From Amycolatopsis sp. A133 (GTDB lineage Bacteria > Actinomycetota > Actinomycetes > Mycobacteriales > Pseudonocardiaceae), in assembly GCF_031082405.1 (NCBI RefSeq), contig NZ_JAVHJU010000004.1:710092-774091 (forward strand): 64,000 bases of DNA, written 5' to 3'. A model generated the notes under the pieces. That model had not been told where the DNA came from. It worked only from the letters and a program-made list of their open reading frames with translations, and did no database searches. The number at the start of each line of letters is the position of its first letter. Within the stretch, counting starts at the first letter, position 1. Position numbers and translations under genes: made by a program. Shown piece by piece: positions 51,723-59,765 of this stretch.

Positions 51723-51992
51723 GTGTCCACTTCCTTCGCCGTTCCCGCGCCCCGCTCCGCCATGCTGCTGCGCCGGCGCATCGCCACCTACTTCGTCGGC
51801 GGCGCCGAGCAGATTCCCGCCCTCGTGTGCGCCCTCGACGGGCACCCCGTTCACGAACTGTCCGTCGACATCAAGGACGGGGTCCGCGAGAGCAGCATGG
51901 TCTGCGCCGTCCTGCTCGCCGCCGATGCGGCCGGCCCCCTGCTCGAGCGGCTGCGCGAGCTGCCGTCGGTCGTCTCGGCCGAGCTCGCCTAG
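51723..51992 (+). CDS. Small ACT-like domain protein
   Basis: An 89-residue protein starting at GTG 51723, with GGGAG about seven nucleotides upstream. After a short N-terminal tail it has a beta-alpha-beta pattern, RIATYFVGGAEQIPALVCAL, then HELSVDIKDGVRESSMVCAV, with a closing helix, AAGPLLERLRELPSVVSAEL. This resembles a single ACT (amino-acid-sensing) domain such as in small regulatory subunits. A possible leader-peptide attenuator lies upstream, which would fit amino-acid-linked control. Its stop overlaps the end of the trpG-like gene on the other strand. Confidence 0.65.
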   Translation: MSTSFAVPAPRSAMLLRRRIATYFVGGAEQIPALVCALDGHPVHELSVDIKDGVRESSMVCAVLLAADAAGPLLERLRELPSVVSAELA

Positions 51993-52570
51993 CTGCGGAC
52001 CAGCGTGCGGGAGCGCATCGCGTTCGCCACCATCGCCATGCCCTCCTCGGTGAACAGCGACTCCGGGTGGAACTGGACCCCCTCGATCGGCAGCGAGCGG
52101 TGCCGCACGCCCATCACCTCCCCCGTCGACGACCAGGCCGTCACGAGCAGCTCGGCCGGCAGCGACGCCGGGTCGATCACCAGGGAGTGGTAGCGCGCCA
52201 CCGTCAGCGGGTTGCGCAGCCCGGTGAAGACGCCACGGCCGTCGTGGGCGAGCGGGGAGCACTTGCCGTGCATCGGCTCGGCCGCGTGCACCACCCTCGC
52301 GCCGAACGCCGCGCCGATCGCCTGGTGGCCCAGGCAGACGCCGAGCAGCGGCACGTGCCCGGCGAGGCGGCGGACCAGTTCGACCGAAATGCCCGCCTCC
52401 GCCGGGTCGCCCGGGCCCGGCGAGATCAGAACCAGCTCGGGGGCGAGCGCGGCCACGTCGGCCACGGTCACCTCGTCGTTGCGGTACACCTGGCACGAAG
52501 CGCCGAGGTCGCCCAGGTACTGCACCAGGTTGTAGACGAACGAGTCGTAGTTGTCGATCACGCAGATCAC
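51989..52570 (-). CDS. TrpG/PabA-like glutamine amidotransferase subunit
   Basis: A 193-residue class I glutamine amidotransferase. The oxyanion strand is LISPGPGDPAEAG. The catalytic cysteine is in LGVCLGHQAIGAAFG near 79, and the His and Glu are in IEGVQFHPESLF near 170. It supplies ammonia to the TrpE-like subunit encoded by the gene it overlaps (GTGA). The pair makes anthranilate or a related amino-deoxychorismate. It is the last gene of the long minus-strand operon and overlaps the ACT-like gene by four bases. Confidence 0.92.
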   Translation of the reverse strand: MICVIDNYDSFVYNLVQYLGDLGASCQVYRNDEVTVADVAALAPELVLISPGPGDPAEAGISVELVRRLAGHVPLLGVCLGHQAIGAAFGARVVHAAEPMHGKCSPLAHDGRGVFTGLRNPLTVARYHSLVIDPASLPAELLVTAWSSTGEVMGVRHRSLPIEGVQFHPESLFTEEGMAMVANAMRSRTLVRS

Positions 52571-53907
52571 GCGGCCGCTCCTTCCACCGTCACGCCGAGC
52601 GCCCGCGCGCCCGAACCGAGCTTCGCCAGGCACTCCGCGTACTCCTCCGCCGGGTCGGAGTCGTGGACGATGCCGCCGCCCGCCTGCAGGCGGATCTCCC
52701 CGTCGCACCACACCATGCTGCGGATCGTCAGGTAGAGGTCCACGTGGGCCACCCCGAAGGAACCGACCGCGCCGGAGTACAGCCAGCGCCGCGACGGCTC
52801 GAGCGCGTCGATGATCTCCATCGCGCGCACCTTCGGCGTCCCGGTCATCGTCCCGGCGGGGAACGTCGCCCGGATCAGCTCGTCGGTGCCCCGCTCCCGC
52901 GCGGGCTCGCCCCACACGTCCGACGTCAGGTGCATGACGTGCGAGTACCGCTCGACGGCCATCAGCCGCCCGACCGAGACGCTGCCCGGGCGGCACACCC
53001 GCCCGAGGTCGTTGCGGGCCAGGTCGACGAGCATCCGGTGCTCGGCCAGCTCCTTCACCGACGAGCGCAGGTCGTCCTCGGCGAGCCGGTCGGCGTGCCC
53101 GTCGCGGCCCCGCGGCCGGGTGCCGGCGAGCGGGCGGATCAGCGCCTTCCCGCCCGAGAGGGTCATGCACGGCTCGGGGGACGCGCCGACGGCCTCGAAC
53201 CGCGGCCCGCCGTACCAGAAGTGGTACGGCGACGGGTTGATCGTCGTCAGTCTCTTGTAGACGGTCAGTCCGTCCACAGTGGCGGGTGCGGTCCACGCGT
53301 TCGACAGCACGAGCTGGAAGACATCGCCGTCGAGGATGTGCTGCCGGGCGCGGCGGACGGCGTCGACGTACTCGTCGTAGGCGAACCCGAACCGGCCGGC
53401 GCCCACCGCGACGGTGCCCAGCGACGCGATCGCCAGGCCGTGCAACGTGCGGGCGACCTGCTCGGCCGCCGAGCGGGCGGCCGCGGCGGTCGTGCCGCGG
53501 CCGATCACCTGGCCCTCGGCGAACCGGACCAGCACCTCGGGCAGGAAGAACTCGTACACCGGCCGGTCGGTCGCCGGGTGGCGGCTCGGCAGCCGCTCGA
53601 AGTCCCGCGCGGCGTCGTAGCCGAGGAACCCGAACCAGGCCGCCTCGGCGTCGGTGGTGCCCGGCGGCAGCTCCAGGCCGCGGAGGAGGTCCACGGCGGC
53701 GGTCAGCGGCGAGCCGCCACCGGGGTGCGAAAGGACGGCCAGTTCACCGGCGGCGAGCACCGGAGCGGCGCCGCCGGTGCCGGCGGTGAGCATGGCGCGG
53801 CCGGCGGCCCGCAGCGCCGACGCGGCCGCCACCGGGTCCACCGCCGTGGCCAGCGGGACGACGTGGCGGTGCAGCCGGTCGCCCGGCGCGAGCGCGGAGG
53901 TGATCAT
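52567..53907 (-). CDS. TrpE-like chorismate-utilising enzyme (anthranilate or aminodeoxyisochorismate synthase, large subunit)
   Basis: A 446-residue chorismate-binding enzyme. The active-site strand is IRPLAGTRPRG. The alanine in PLAGT is the anthranilate-synthase residue; ADC synthases (PabB) of the usual type have lysine there (PIKGT). ELAEHRMLVDLARNDLGRVC and YSHVMHLTSDV are the conserved core, and GTPKVRAMEIID and the C-terminal ALGVTVEG complete it. The N-terminal part is short and lacks the LLES-type tryptophan feedback site of primary TrpE, which suggests a secondary-metabolic role. It overlaps the trpG-like and DUF362 genes. Confidence 0.88.
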   Translation of the reverse strand: MITSALAPGDRLHRHVVPLATAVDPVAAASALRAAGRAMLTAGTGGAAPVLAAGELAVLSHPGGGSPLTAAVDLLRGLELPPGTTDAEAAWFGFLGYDAARDFERLPSRHPATDRPVYEFFLPEVLVRFAEGQVIGRGTTAAAARSAAEQVARTLHGLAIASLGTVAVGAGRFGFAYDEYVDAVRRARQHILDGDVFQLVLSNAWTAPATVDGLTVYKRLTTINPSPYHFWYGGPRFEAVGASPEPCMTLSGGKALIRPLAGTRPRGRDGHADRLAEDDLRSSVKELAEHRMLVDLARNDLGRVCRPGSVSVGRLMAVERYSHVMHLTSDVWGEPARERGTDELIRATFPAGTMTGTPKVRAMEIIDALEPSRRWLYSGAVGSFGVAHVDLYLTIRSMVWCDGEIRLQAGGGIVHDSDPAEEYAECLAKLGSGARALGVTVEGAAA

Positions 53908-55070
53908 CGGGCCGCGGCCCGGCCGGCCGGCACCCGGAACTGCGTCCGCTCGTGGTCGCCGACCGGCTTGCCCATGGCGTAGCGGAACGCGGCCAGCTGG
54001 ATCGCGCGCGGCGGGCAGCCCTCGACGAAGATGCCCAGGTCCCGGCGTTCGTACAGGCAGTTGCCGACGAGCACCACTTCCCCGCGCAACGGCGGCAGCA
54101 CCACCTGCGGCCCGGAGATCACCGTCATCTCCCCGTCCCACGCGCACAGTTCGCCGGCGAGCGCCTTCATGGCCCCCGCCACGAACCGGCTGCAGGCCGG
54201 GCACGCGTGCTCGGCGTACACGTGGATCCCTTCGCGCGGCACGACGATCTCGACCGGCGCCTTGACCATGTCGAACGCCAGCTCGGGAAGCGGTGTGCCG
54301 AGCAGCTCGACGTCGTCCAGCGCGAGCGGCCCCATCCCCCGCTCGTGCGCGTCACGCAGGTACGCGACGCTGCCGGGGTCGAAGCCGGCCAGTGTGCCGA
54401 CGGCGACGTCGAGGGCCACGGCGTTGCGGCTCGCGGCGAGGAACCCGGCCTCCCTGGCCTGCCCGTCCATCGGGTAGTTGCCCTCGATCACCGTGGTCCC
54501 GTCGCACACCACGAGGTCCTGCGGCCGCATCAGGTTGAGGTCCACAGTGGACTCGTCGACGCCCGCCATGTGCACGATCCGGGTCGTGTACCCGGGCAGC
54601 AGCCCGACGAGGTTCTTCATCGCGTTGGAGTAGACGACGCTCGCGTGCGTGCGCAGCTGCGGGACGCCGATGAAGAAGTCGCAGTCCAGGATCAGCTCGG
54701 GCACGGCGATCGGCACGCGCAGCGACGTCGCACCGGGGATGCCGGTGATCCGCAGCGGCAGGTCGTCGAAGCTGACGACGCGGGCGTACTTCGCGGCTTC
54801 GTGGTCGTTCAGGATCTCGTAGATGGCGTGCGTGCGTTCGGCGATCACCGGCCGGGCCCCGTGCCCGGCGACGACCTTGGCGATCGCCGCCAGCAGCGCC
54901 GGGCGCACGTGGAAGCCCGGTGCCGTCTGGAAGAGGTTCGGCTTGATCAGCACCTCGTCGCCGGCCCGCAGCCCGGACAGGGGCGCGCCGAGCAGGCCGA
55001 GCAGCCGGTCCAGGCCGTCGGGCACGTCGGCGTCGCCGCCGACGGCCGTCAAGGCGACCTGCTCAGTCAT
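53904..55070 (-). CDS. DUF362-domain protein
   Basis: A 388-residue protein of the DUF362 family. The N-terminal part has a DEVLIKPNLFQTAPGFHVRP segment typical of the family, followed by HTHAIYEILNDHEAAKYARV and FIGVPQLRTHASVVYSNAMK. A C-terminal cysteine set (EHACPACSRFVAGAMK, then VGNCLYERRD and VEGCPPRAIQ) could bind a metal or iron-sulfur cluster. The biochemical role of the family is largely unknown. The gene overlaps both neighbours in the candidate biosynthetic operon, which supports a pathway role. Confidence 0.85.
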   Translation of the reverse strand: MTEQVALTAVGGDADVPDGLDRLLGLLGAPLSGLRAGDEVLIKPNLFQTAPGFHVRPALLAAIAKVVAGHGARPVIAERTHAIYEILNDHEAAKYARVVSFDDLPLRITGIPGATSLRVPIAVPELILDCDFFIGVPQLRTHASVVYSNAMKNLVGLLPGYTTRIVHMAGVDESTVDLNLMRPQDLVVCDGTTVIEGNYPMDGQAREAGFLAASRNAVALDVAVGTLAGFDPGSVAYLRDAHERGMGPLALDDVELLGTPLPELAFDMVKAPVEIVVPREGIHVYAEHACPACSRFVAGAMKALAGELCAWDGEMTVISGPQVVLPPLRGEVVLVGNCLYERRDLGIFVEGCPPRAIQLAAFRYAMGKPVGDHERTQFRVPAGRAAAR

Positions 55071-55740
55071 CCGTTTCCTCCATCGCGATGACGCGCGCCG
55101 GCGCCGCCTCGGCCCCGGCGACCTTGGTCGGCAGCGCGAACAGCTGCACCACGGGCTTGGTCAGCTCGTGCATGTTGGTGACGTACTCCAGCAGCGGGAT
55201 GCCGGCGGCCAGGAGCGCGTGGTGCACCGGCGAACCGGCGTCGCCCGGCTGCTCGGTGAGGCAGTCGAGGCCGAACAGGCTCGCGCCGTTCTCGATGGCC
55301 CACTCCGCGGCCGACGGCGTCAGGTACGGCGGCCGGTCCCAGTAGTCGGGCCGGCCCCAGTTGTGCCGCAGGTAGTCGGTGCGCACGAGCAGCCGGTCGC
55401 CCGCCCGCCACACCGGCCGCAGCGTCCGCTCCAGGTCTTCACCGGTGACGGGCTCGAGTTCGCCCTTGTGGGACAGATCGGCGACGCAGGCGCGGCCGAT
55501 CAGGGTCTCCAGCGGGACCTCGTCGATGCCTTCGGTGCCGGGGTAGAAGTGCAGCCGGTACTCCATGTGGGTCCCGTTGTGCGGGAAGACGTGCAGGTAG
55601 GAAAAGGTGCGCTTGGTGCCGTACGGGTCGGTCTCCGGCGTCATCGAGCGTTCGCTGACGAACTTCGGGAACCAGTCGGCGGGGTAGGACGGCATTCCGT
55701 CGTAGAAGCCGTGGGTCAGGTCGACGAGTCGGGCCACCAC
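55063..55740 (-). CDS. Cyclase-family hydrolase (kynurenine formamidase-like)
   Basis: A 225-residue metal-dependent amidohydrolase of the cyclase family (PF04199). GTG 55740 is preferred: AAGGAG lies six nucleotides upstream, while the in-frame ATG at 55773 falls inside a repeat with no such site. The metal motif is HVFPHNGTHMEYRLHF (HxGTHxD-like, with GTHME). The fold-typical RLLVRTDYLRHNWG and SLFGLDCLTEQPGD follow. Members hydrolyse formyl-kynurenine or cyclic imides and esters. It overlaps the DUF362 gene by eight bases. Confidence 0.83.
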   Translation of the reverse strand: MVARLVDLTHGFYDGMPSYPADWFPKFVSERSMTPETDPYGTKRTFSYLHVFPHNGTHMEYRLHFYPGTEGIDEVPLETLIGRACVADLSHKGELEPVTGEDLERTLRPVWRAGDRLLVRTDYLRHNWGRPDYWDRPPYLTPSAAEWAIENGASLFGLDCLTEQPGDAGSPVHHALLAAGIPLLEYVTNMHELTKPVVQLFALPTKVAGAEAAPARVIAMEETDD

Positions 55741-55749
55741 AGGATCTCC

Positions 55750-55797
55750 TTGCTCAGCAGGTGCAGCGTTCAACAGGTACAGCGCTCAACAGGTGAA
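55750..55797. repeat. Three 16-bp direct repeats at an operon junction
   Basis: On the minus strand the three units are TTCACCTGTTGAGCGC, TGTACCTGTTGAACGC and TGCACCTGCTGAGCAA, end to end with no gap. The first overlaps the stop of the ATP-grasp-like gene (55786). The third ends just before the ribosome site of the cyclase gene. Each copy contains the same ACC-TGY-TGA stop context. Confidence 0.85.
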
Positions 55798-57120
55798 GAG
55801 GCAGGTGTTGCGGACGCTCGCGTTGTTGCTCATGGTGATGACCGACGTGCCGCCGGGCGGGATCGCGCGGATCCCGCCGCCGGAGAGGCCGGACGGCGTC
55901 ATGAAGGCGGCCCAGAGCGCGTACCACTCGCTGCGGGCGCCGGTGTCCGGGTCGATCACCGGCTCCAGGTTCGGCCGCACGACCTCCTGCACCAGCGAGC
56001 CGGTCCGCGATCCCGCTTCGAGGGTCTCCCGCCAGGTCCGCGCGTCGACCTCCCGGCCGATCACGACCCCCTGGCCGCCGTACAGCCCGGTCGGCTTGAA
56101 CACGAGGTCGTCCTGGCGCTGCACGCAGTCCTCGATGCGCCCGGTGTCCGGTCCGGCGCCGGGGCGGCCGAGCATCCGGGACCACGGCAGCACGCGCTCG
56201 ATCACCGCCCGTTCGGCCGCCGTGAACACCTCGGCGTACTCCGACAGCATCGCCAGCGTGCCCTTGTTGCCGAACACGTTGGTCGGTGTCCAGACCACGA
56301 CGGTGCCGGCTTCGTGGGCCCGGAAGACCGGCTCCAGCAGCTCGTCGCAGTCCGGCCGGGCGAGCATCTCCTCGAGCCCGTAGTACCGCAGGACCACGTC
56401 GACGCCGGTGCCGTCCAGGTACGGCTTGCCGCCGCGGAACTCCAGGTCGCCGATTTCCCCGGCCCGGCAGTCGATCCCGTTGCGCACCAGCATTTCGGCG
56501 CTCGAGCGCCGCTGGCGGCCGTAGGTGGTCATCCCGCCGGGGCTCTCGAGGATCGCGACCACCGGCTCGCCCGCGCCGATGGTCTTGCCCGCGTTGCGCA
56601 GCGCCGCGGCGAGGTCGGAGCCCATGTCGAGGTGGCCGAGGCCGTGCTCGGCGGCGAACTCCGCGACCGCCGGGACCCGCAGGTACGCCTGGGGCAGCGA
56701 GGCGACCATGTCCAGGCCGCCGAGCGCGCTGCCGATGTTGTACTCCAGCAGCTTGAACGCCGAGCCGTCGTAGTAGACGTCGGCCCGGCCGTACAGCGGC
56801 GGCGGTCCCTCGCCGAGCAGGCGGCACATGAAGCCGGCGTGCCGGTCGTCGATGCCCAGCGCGGTGCGGAACCGGTCGAAGTCGCCGTCGAAGACGCGCC
56901 GCGGCAGGCTCGTGACCAGGTCGAAGACGGTGACGAGGTCCCGGCCGAACGCCCGGTAACCGGCTTCGTCGACCATGATCGGCCGGGGCAGGAGCCGGGG
57001 CCACGACCGGCGTTGGGCCTCCGAGAGCTCGAGGCGGTCCCGCGCGTGGCGCAGCGGGCCGTCCGGCGCCTCGCAGCCGGCGAGGTAGGCCTCGGTGATC
57101 CGATCGGCGCGTGCCGACAT
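55786..57120 (-). CDS. ATP-grasp-like protein (circularly permuted / glutathionylspermidine-synthase-like)
   Basis: A 444-residue protein. It has an N-terminal helical region (LPRPIMVDEAGYRAFGRDLV) and a lid-like segment KLLEYNIGSALGGLDMVASL near 115-135, then VVAILESPGGMTTYGRQRRS. The C-terminal half has FKPTGLYGGQGVVIGREVDA, which resembles an ATP-grasp glycine-rich loop with its lysine. The usual ATP-grasp order is hard to follow, so a circularly permuted variant is likely. It should form an amide or peptide bond with ATP. The tail ends NNASVRNTCLFTC. Confidence 0.72.
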   Translation of the reverse strand: MSARADRITEAYLAGCEAPDGPLRHARDRLELSEAQRRSWPRLLPRPIMVDEAGYRAFGRDLVTVFDLVTSLPRRVFDGDFDRFRTALGIDDRHAGFMCRLLGEGPPPLYGRADVYYDGSAFKLLEYNIGSALGGLDMVASLPQAYLRVPAVAEFAAEHGLGHLDMGSDLAAALRNAGKTIGAGEPVVAILESPGGMTTYGRQRRSSAEMLVRNGIDCRAGEIGDLEFRGGKPYLDGTGVDVVLRYYGLEEMLARPDCDELLEPVFRAHEAGTVVVWTPTNVFGNKGTLAMLSEYAEVFTAAERAVIERVLPWSRMLGRPGAGPDTGRIEDCVQRQDDLVFKPTGLYGGQGVVIGREVDARTWRETLEAGSRTGSLVQEVVRPNLEPVIDPDTGARSEWYALWAAFMTPSGLSGGGIRAIPPGGTSVITMSNNASVRNTCLFTC

Positions 57121-57139
57121 GGTTCCCTCCCGGGATTTC

Positions 57140-58387
57140 TCAGACGGAGACCGGCGCCTCGGCGGGCGCCGGACGGCGGGCGAGGATCACCCGGTACTGC
57201 AGGACGACCACAACGCCGAAGAGCAGGTAGACGGCGGCCATGCCCTGCGCGGCCAGTACCGCGCTGAGGCTGATCAGCACCGAGTTGACGACCTGGCCGA
57301 ACCGGATGTGCAGGTAGTAGGCGGCCAGGTACCGGGGACGGCCCTCCTCGGGGGCCAGCTCGGCCAGCAGCGCCTGCTGGACCGGCAGGTTCATCAGCTC
57401 GCCGACGGTCAGCACGACGACGGCGGCCAGCAGCAGCCACGCGTCGTTCGTGAGCGCGAGGACCACAAACCCGCCCGTGTACAGGGTGATGCCCGCGTAG
57501 ACCCGGGCGCGGTCGGGCATCCGGCGCAGCAGCGTGTTGACGACCAGCGCGAACACCACCACCAGAGCCGTGTTGACCGCCTTGAGCACGCCGAGCATCT
57601 GCACGCCGCCGATGGCCCCGAACGGGAAGACGTCCTGGACCCCGAAGCCCGTCGACAGCCGGATCCCGATCGCCGTGCTCAGCTGCCCTTCCAGGGTGAG
57701 GATCAGGGTGGCGGCGACGATCAGCCGCCGGAACGTCGCGTCGGCCAGCACCACCTTGTAGCCCTCGACGAACTGGGCGAGGCCGGTCAGCTTGACCGGC
57801 GGCCGCGGTGTCTCGGGTTTTGTCTCCGCCACGAGCGTGACGGTGACGGTGAGGGCGACGGCCATGCCGGCGGCGGCGCCGATGATCACCGCGCCGAAGT
57901 GCGCGCTGTACAGGAACGCGCCGAGCAGGGCGCCCGTGCCGAGCGCGAGGTTGATCACCCAGTAGTTGACCGTGTAGACGAACTTGCGGTCCGACGGCGG
58001 TGTCACGTCGATGATCGTCGCGTCGTTCGCGGGCAGCGCGAGGTTCGTCCCGAACTTGACGATCGCGTAGCTGAAGTAGACCGCGAGCGCGCCCCAGCCG
58101 GCGTGGTAAGCGACTGCCATCAGCACCAGGAACGTCGTGCCGACGACGTCGCCGGTGATGAGCACCAGCCGCCGGCCGAACCGTTCGGAGAGGTGGCCGC
58201 CGGTCAGCATGCCGAACACCGCGAACACGGCGAACACCAGGATCAGCGCGCCGGCGAGGGCGACACCGACGTGCGCGGCGAGGTAGATCGCGATGAAGGT
58301 GAGGATCATCGCGTCGATCAGCTTGTGGACGAACGCCAGCCCGATCCGGAGCCGGACGTTGCGGTGCAGTGCGAAGAAGTTCCTCAT
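57140..58387 (-). CDS. MFS transporter
   Basis: A 415-residue protein with about twelve hydrophobic segments, starting MRNFFALHRNVRLRIGLAFV. The loop after helix 2 holds GGHLSERFGRRLVLITGD, the A-motif of MFS drug:proton antiporters (GxLxDRxGRR variant). Other helices include ILVFAVFAVFGML and LAALVV-type segments towards the C-terminus. It probably exports the product of the surrounding biosynthetic operon. Its ATG overlaps the upstream ATP-grasp gene stop by four bases. Confidence 0.92.
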   Translation of the reverse strand: MRNFFALHRNVRLRIGLAFVHKLIDAMILTFIAIYLAAHVGVALAGALILVFAVFAVFGMLTGGHLSERFGRRLVLITGDVVGTTFLVLMAVAYHAGWGALAVYFSYAIVKFGTNLALPANDATIIDVTPPSDRKFVYTVNYWVINLALGTGALLGAFLYSAHFGAVIIGAAAGMAVALTVTVTLVAETKPETPRPPVKLTGLAQFVEGYKVVLADATFRRLIVAATLILTLEGQLSTAIGIRLSTGFGVQDVFPFGAIGGVQMLGVLKAVNTALVVVFALVVNTLLRRMPDRARVYAGITLYTGGFVVLALTNDAWLLLAAVVVLTVGELMNLPVQQALLAELAPEEGRPRYLAAYYLHIRFGQVVNSVLISLSAVLAAQGMAAVYLLFGVVVVLQYRVILARRPAPAEAPVSV

Positions 58388-59595
58388 CGGACCTCCACCT
58401 CGATCAGGGCGCGGACGCGGTCCGCGCGGGCCTGGGCTTCGGCGGCGTCCGCGGAGCCGGTCAGGATCACGTGGCCGTGCCGGGTCTTGGAGCTCACCGT
58501 CTCCGGGAGCACGTCCCCGGGGGCGAACGGGAAGTTCAGGGTGTGCACGAAGTCCAGTGCGCGCACTTCGTCCAAACCGGACACCGAGTGCAGGGTCCCG
58601 GCGGGGAAGGAGAAGTACGCGATGTGCGCCACTTCGCCGCCGGGTCCCGGCCGGGTCGTGCGCCCGGCCAGGGCGGCGAACATGGCGCGCTTGACGTCGA
58701 AGCCGCGGGCGATCGCGATCAGATCCGGGATCTTGTCTCCACCCAGCCGGGCCTGCGACTCCACGATCCGCGGCCCGGCCGCGGTCAGGACGACCTCGGT
58801 GTGCGCCGGGCCGCACTGGTACCCGGCGGCGTCGAGCAGCTCCACCGCGAGCGCGGCCACCAGCCGGGTTTCCGGGGTTTCCGGTTCCCCGAACAGGTGG
58901 CCCCGCTCCACGAAGTGCGGCAGCGGGCCGAGCAGCTTGCGGGTGACGCCGACGACGTGGTGCTCGCCGCGCACGGTCATCGTCTCGACGCTGAACTCCG
59001 GGCCGTGCAGGTACTCCTCGACCAGCACCGGCCCGTCGTAGCCGGCCAGTTCCCGGCCCCACGCGGGCAGCTGGGCCGGGTCGGTGAGCAGGAGCACCCC
59101 GCGGCTGGCGGACAACGCGGCCGGCTTGACCACGACCGGCAATTCGAAGCCCGTCAGCAGGTCCGCGACTCCGGTCCAGTGGTCCGCGGTGGCGAACCGC
59201 ACCGGCGAAATACCCTTGTCGCGCAGAAGGGTGCGCATCGCGAGCTTGTTGTTGAGCAGGGCGACCGAGCGCGGCGAGTTGACGGCCTTCCCGAGCTCCT
59301 CGGCGACATCGTAGGCGAGCAGCATGCTTTCCTCGCTGCCGACGTGCCAGACGTGGTGAGCGCCGGTGTCCCGCACGGCCGCGCGGATCGCGCCGGCGTA
59401 GGCGGCCCGGTCGGTGAAGTCGACGAGGCGGAAGCCGTCGGCGAGCGCCTCGACCTGCCGCAGGTAGGCCGGAGCCTGGGCCCCGAACAGCCGGCGGGCT
59501 TCGGCGGGGTCCCAGAGCGCGGTGATCCGGAAACCCTCGGCCCGGGCCTTCTCCAGGTACGCCTGGTACGGCATGACCATCACCAGGTTCGCCAT
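58384..59595 (-). CDS. ATP-grasp ligase (L-amino-acid ligase / BacD-like)
   Basis: A 403-residue ATP-grasp enzyme. The central nucleotide site holds LPVVVKPAALSASRGVLLLT, where the lysine and the SRGV loop bind ATP, and VLVEEYLHGPEFSVETMTVR. The C-terminal metal site is in GPRIVESQARLGGDKIPDLI, with ESQ in place of the usual ExN. The pattern resembles amino-acid ligases such as BacD, which join amino acids through an acyl phosphate. It overlaps the MFS gene downstream. A 170-bp gap holding a palindromic repeat separates it from the next ATP-grasp gene upstream. Confidence 0.9.
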   Translation of the reverse strand: MANLVMVMPYQAYLEKARAEGFRITALWDPAEARRLFGAQAPAYLRQVEALADGFRLVDFTDRAAYAGAIRAAVRDTGAHHVWHVGSEESMLLAYDVAEELGKAVNSPRSVALLNNKLAMRTLLRDKGISPVRFATADHWTGVADLLTGFELPVVVKPAALSASRGVLLLTDPAQLPAWGRELAGYDGPVLVEEYLHGPEFSVETMTVRGEHHVVGVTRKLLGPLPHFVERGHLFGEPETPETRLVAALAVELLDAAGYQCGPAHTEVVLTAAGPRIVESQARLGGDKIPDLIAIARGFDVKRAMFAALAGRTTRPGPGGEVAHIAYFSFPAGTLHSVSGLDEVRALDFVHTLNFPFAPGDVLPETVSSKTRHGHVILTGSADAAEAQARADRVRALIEVEVR

Positions 59596-59689
59596 TTCGA
59601 TTCTCCTGTCCGCACTTCGGTGCGCCCAGCCTCGCCGACGCGGCCATCGGCGGGACATCGGACGCGCATCGGCCGGCCCCCCGCCGTGG

Positions 59690-59746
59690 TGTCGCGAATG
59701 ACTCATTCGCGACCTCCGAGGTCCCGAATGAGTCATTCGCGACCTC
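59690..59746. repeat. Palindromic intergenic repeat, GAATGA-TCATTC family, copy 2
   Basis: Two inverted units lie in a row (about 59690-59715 and 59718-59746), with cores CGCGAATGA / TCATTCGCG and CCCGAATGA / TCATTCGCG. It is homologous to the repeat at 11725-11778. It fills the 170-bp space between two ATP-grasp genes of the operon, and may terminate part of the transcript or give it an internal processing site. Confidence 0.85.
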
Positions 59747-59765
59747 GGCCGTGCGGGCGCATCGG

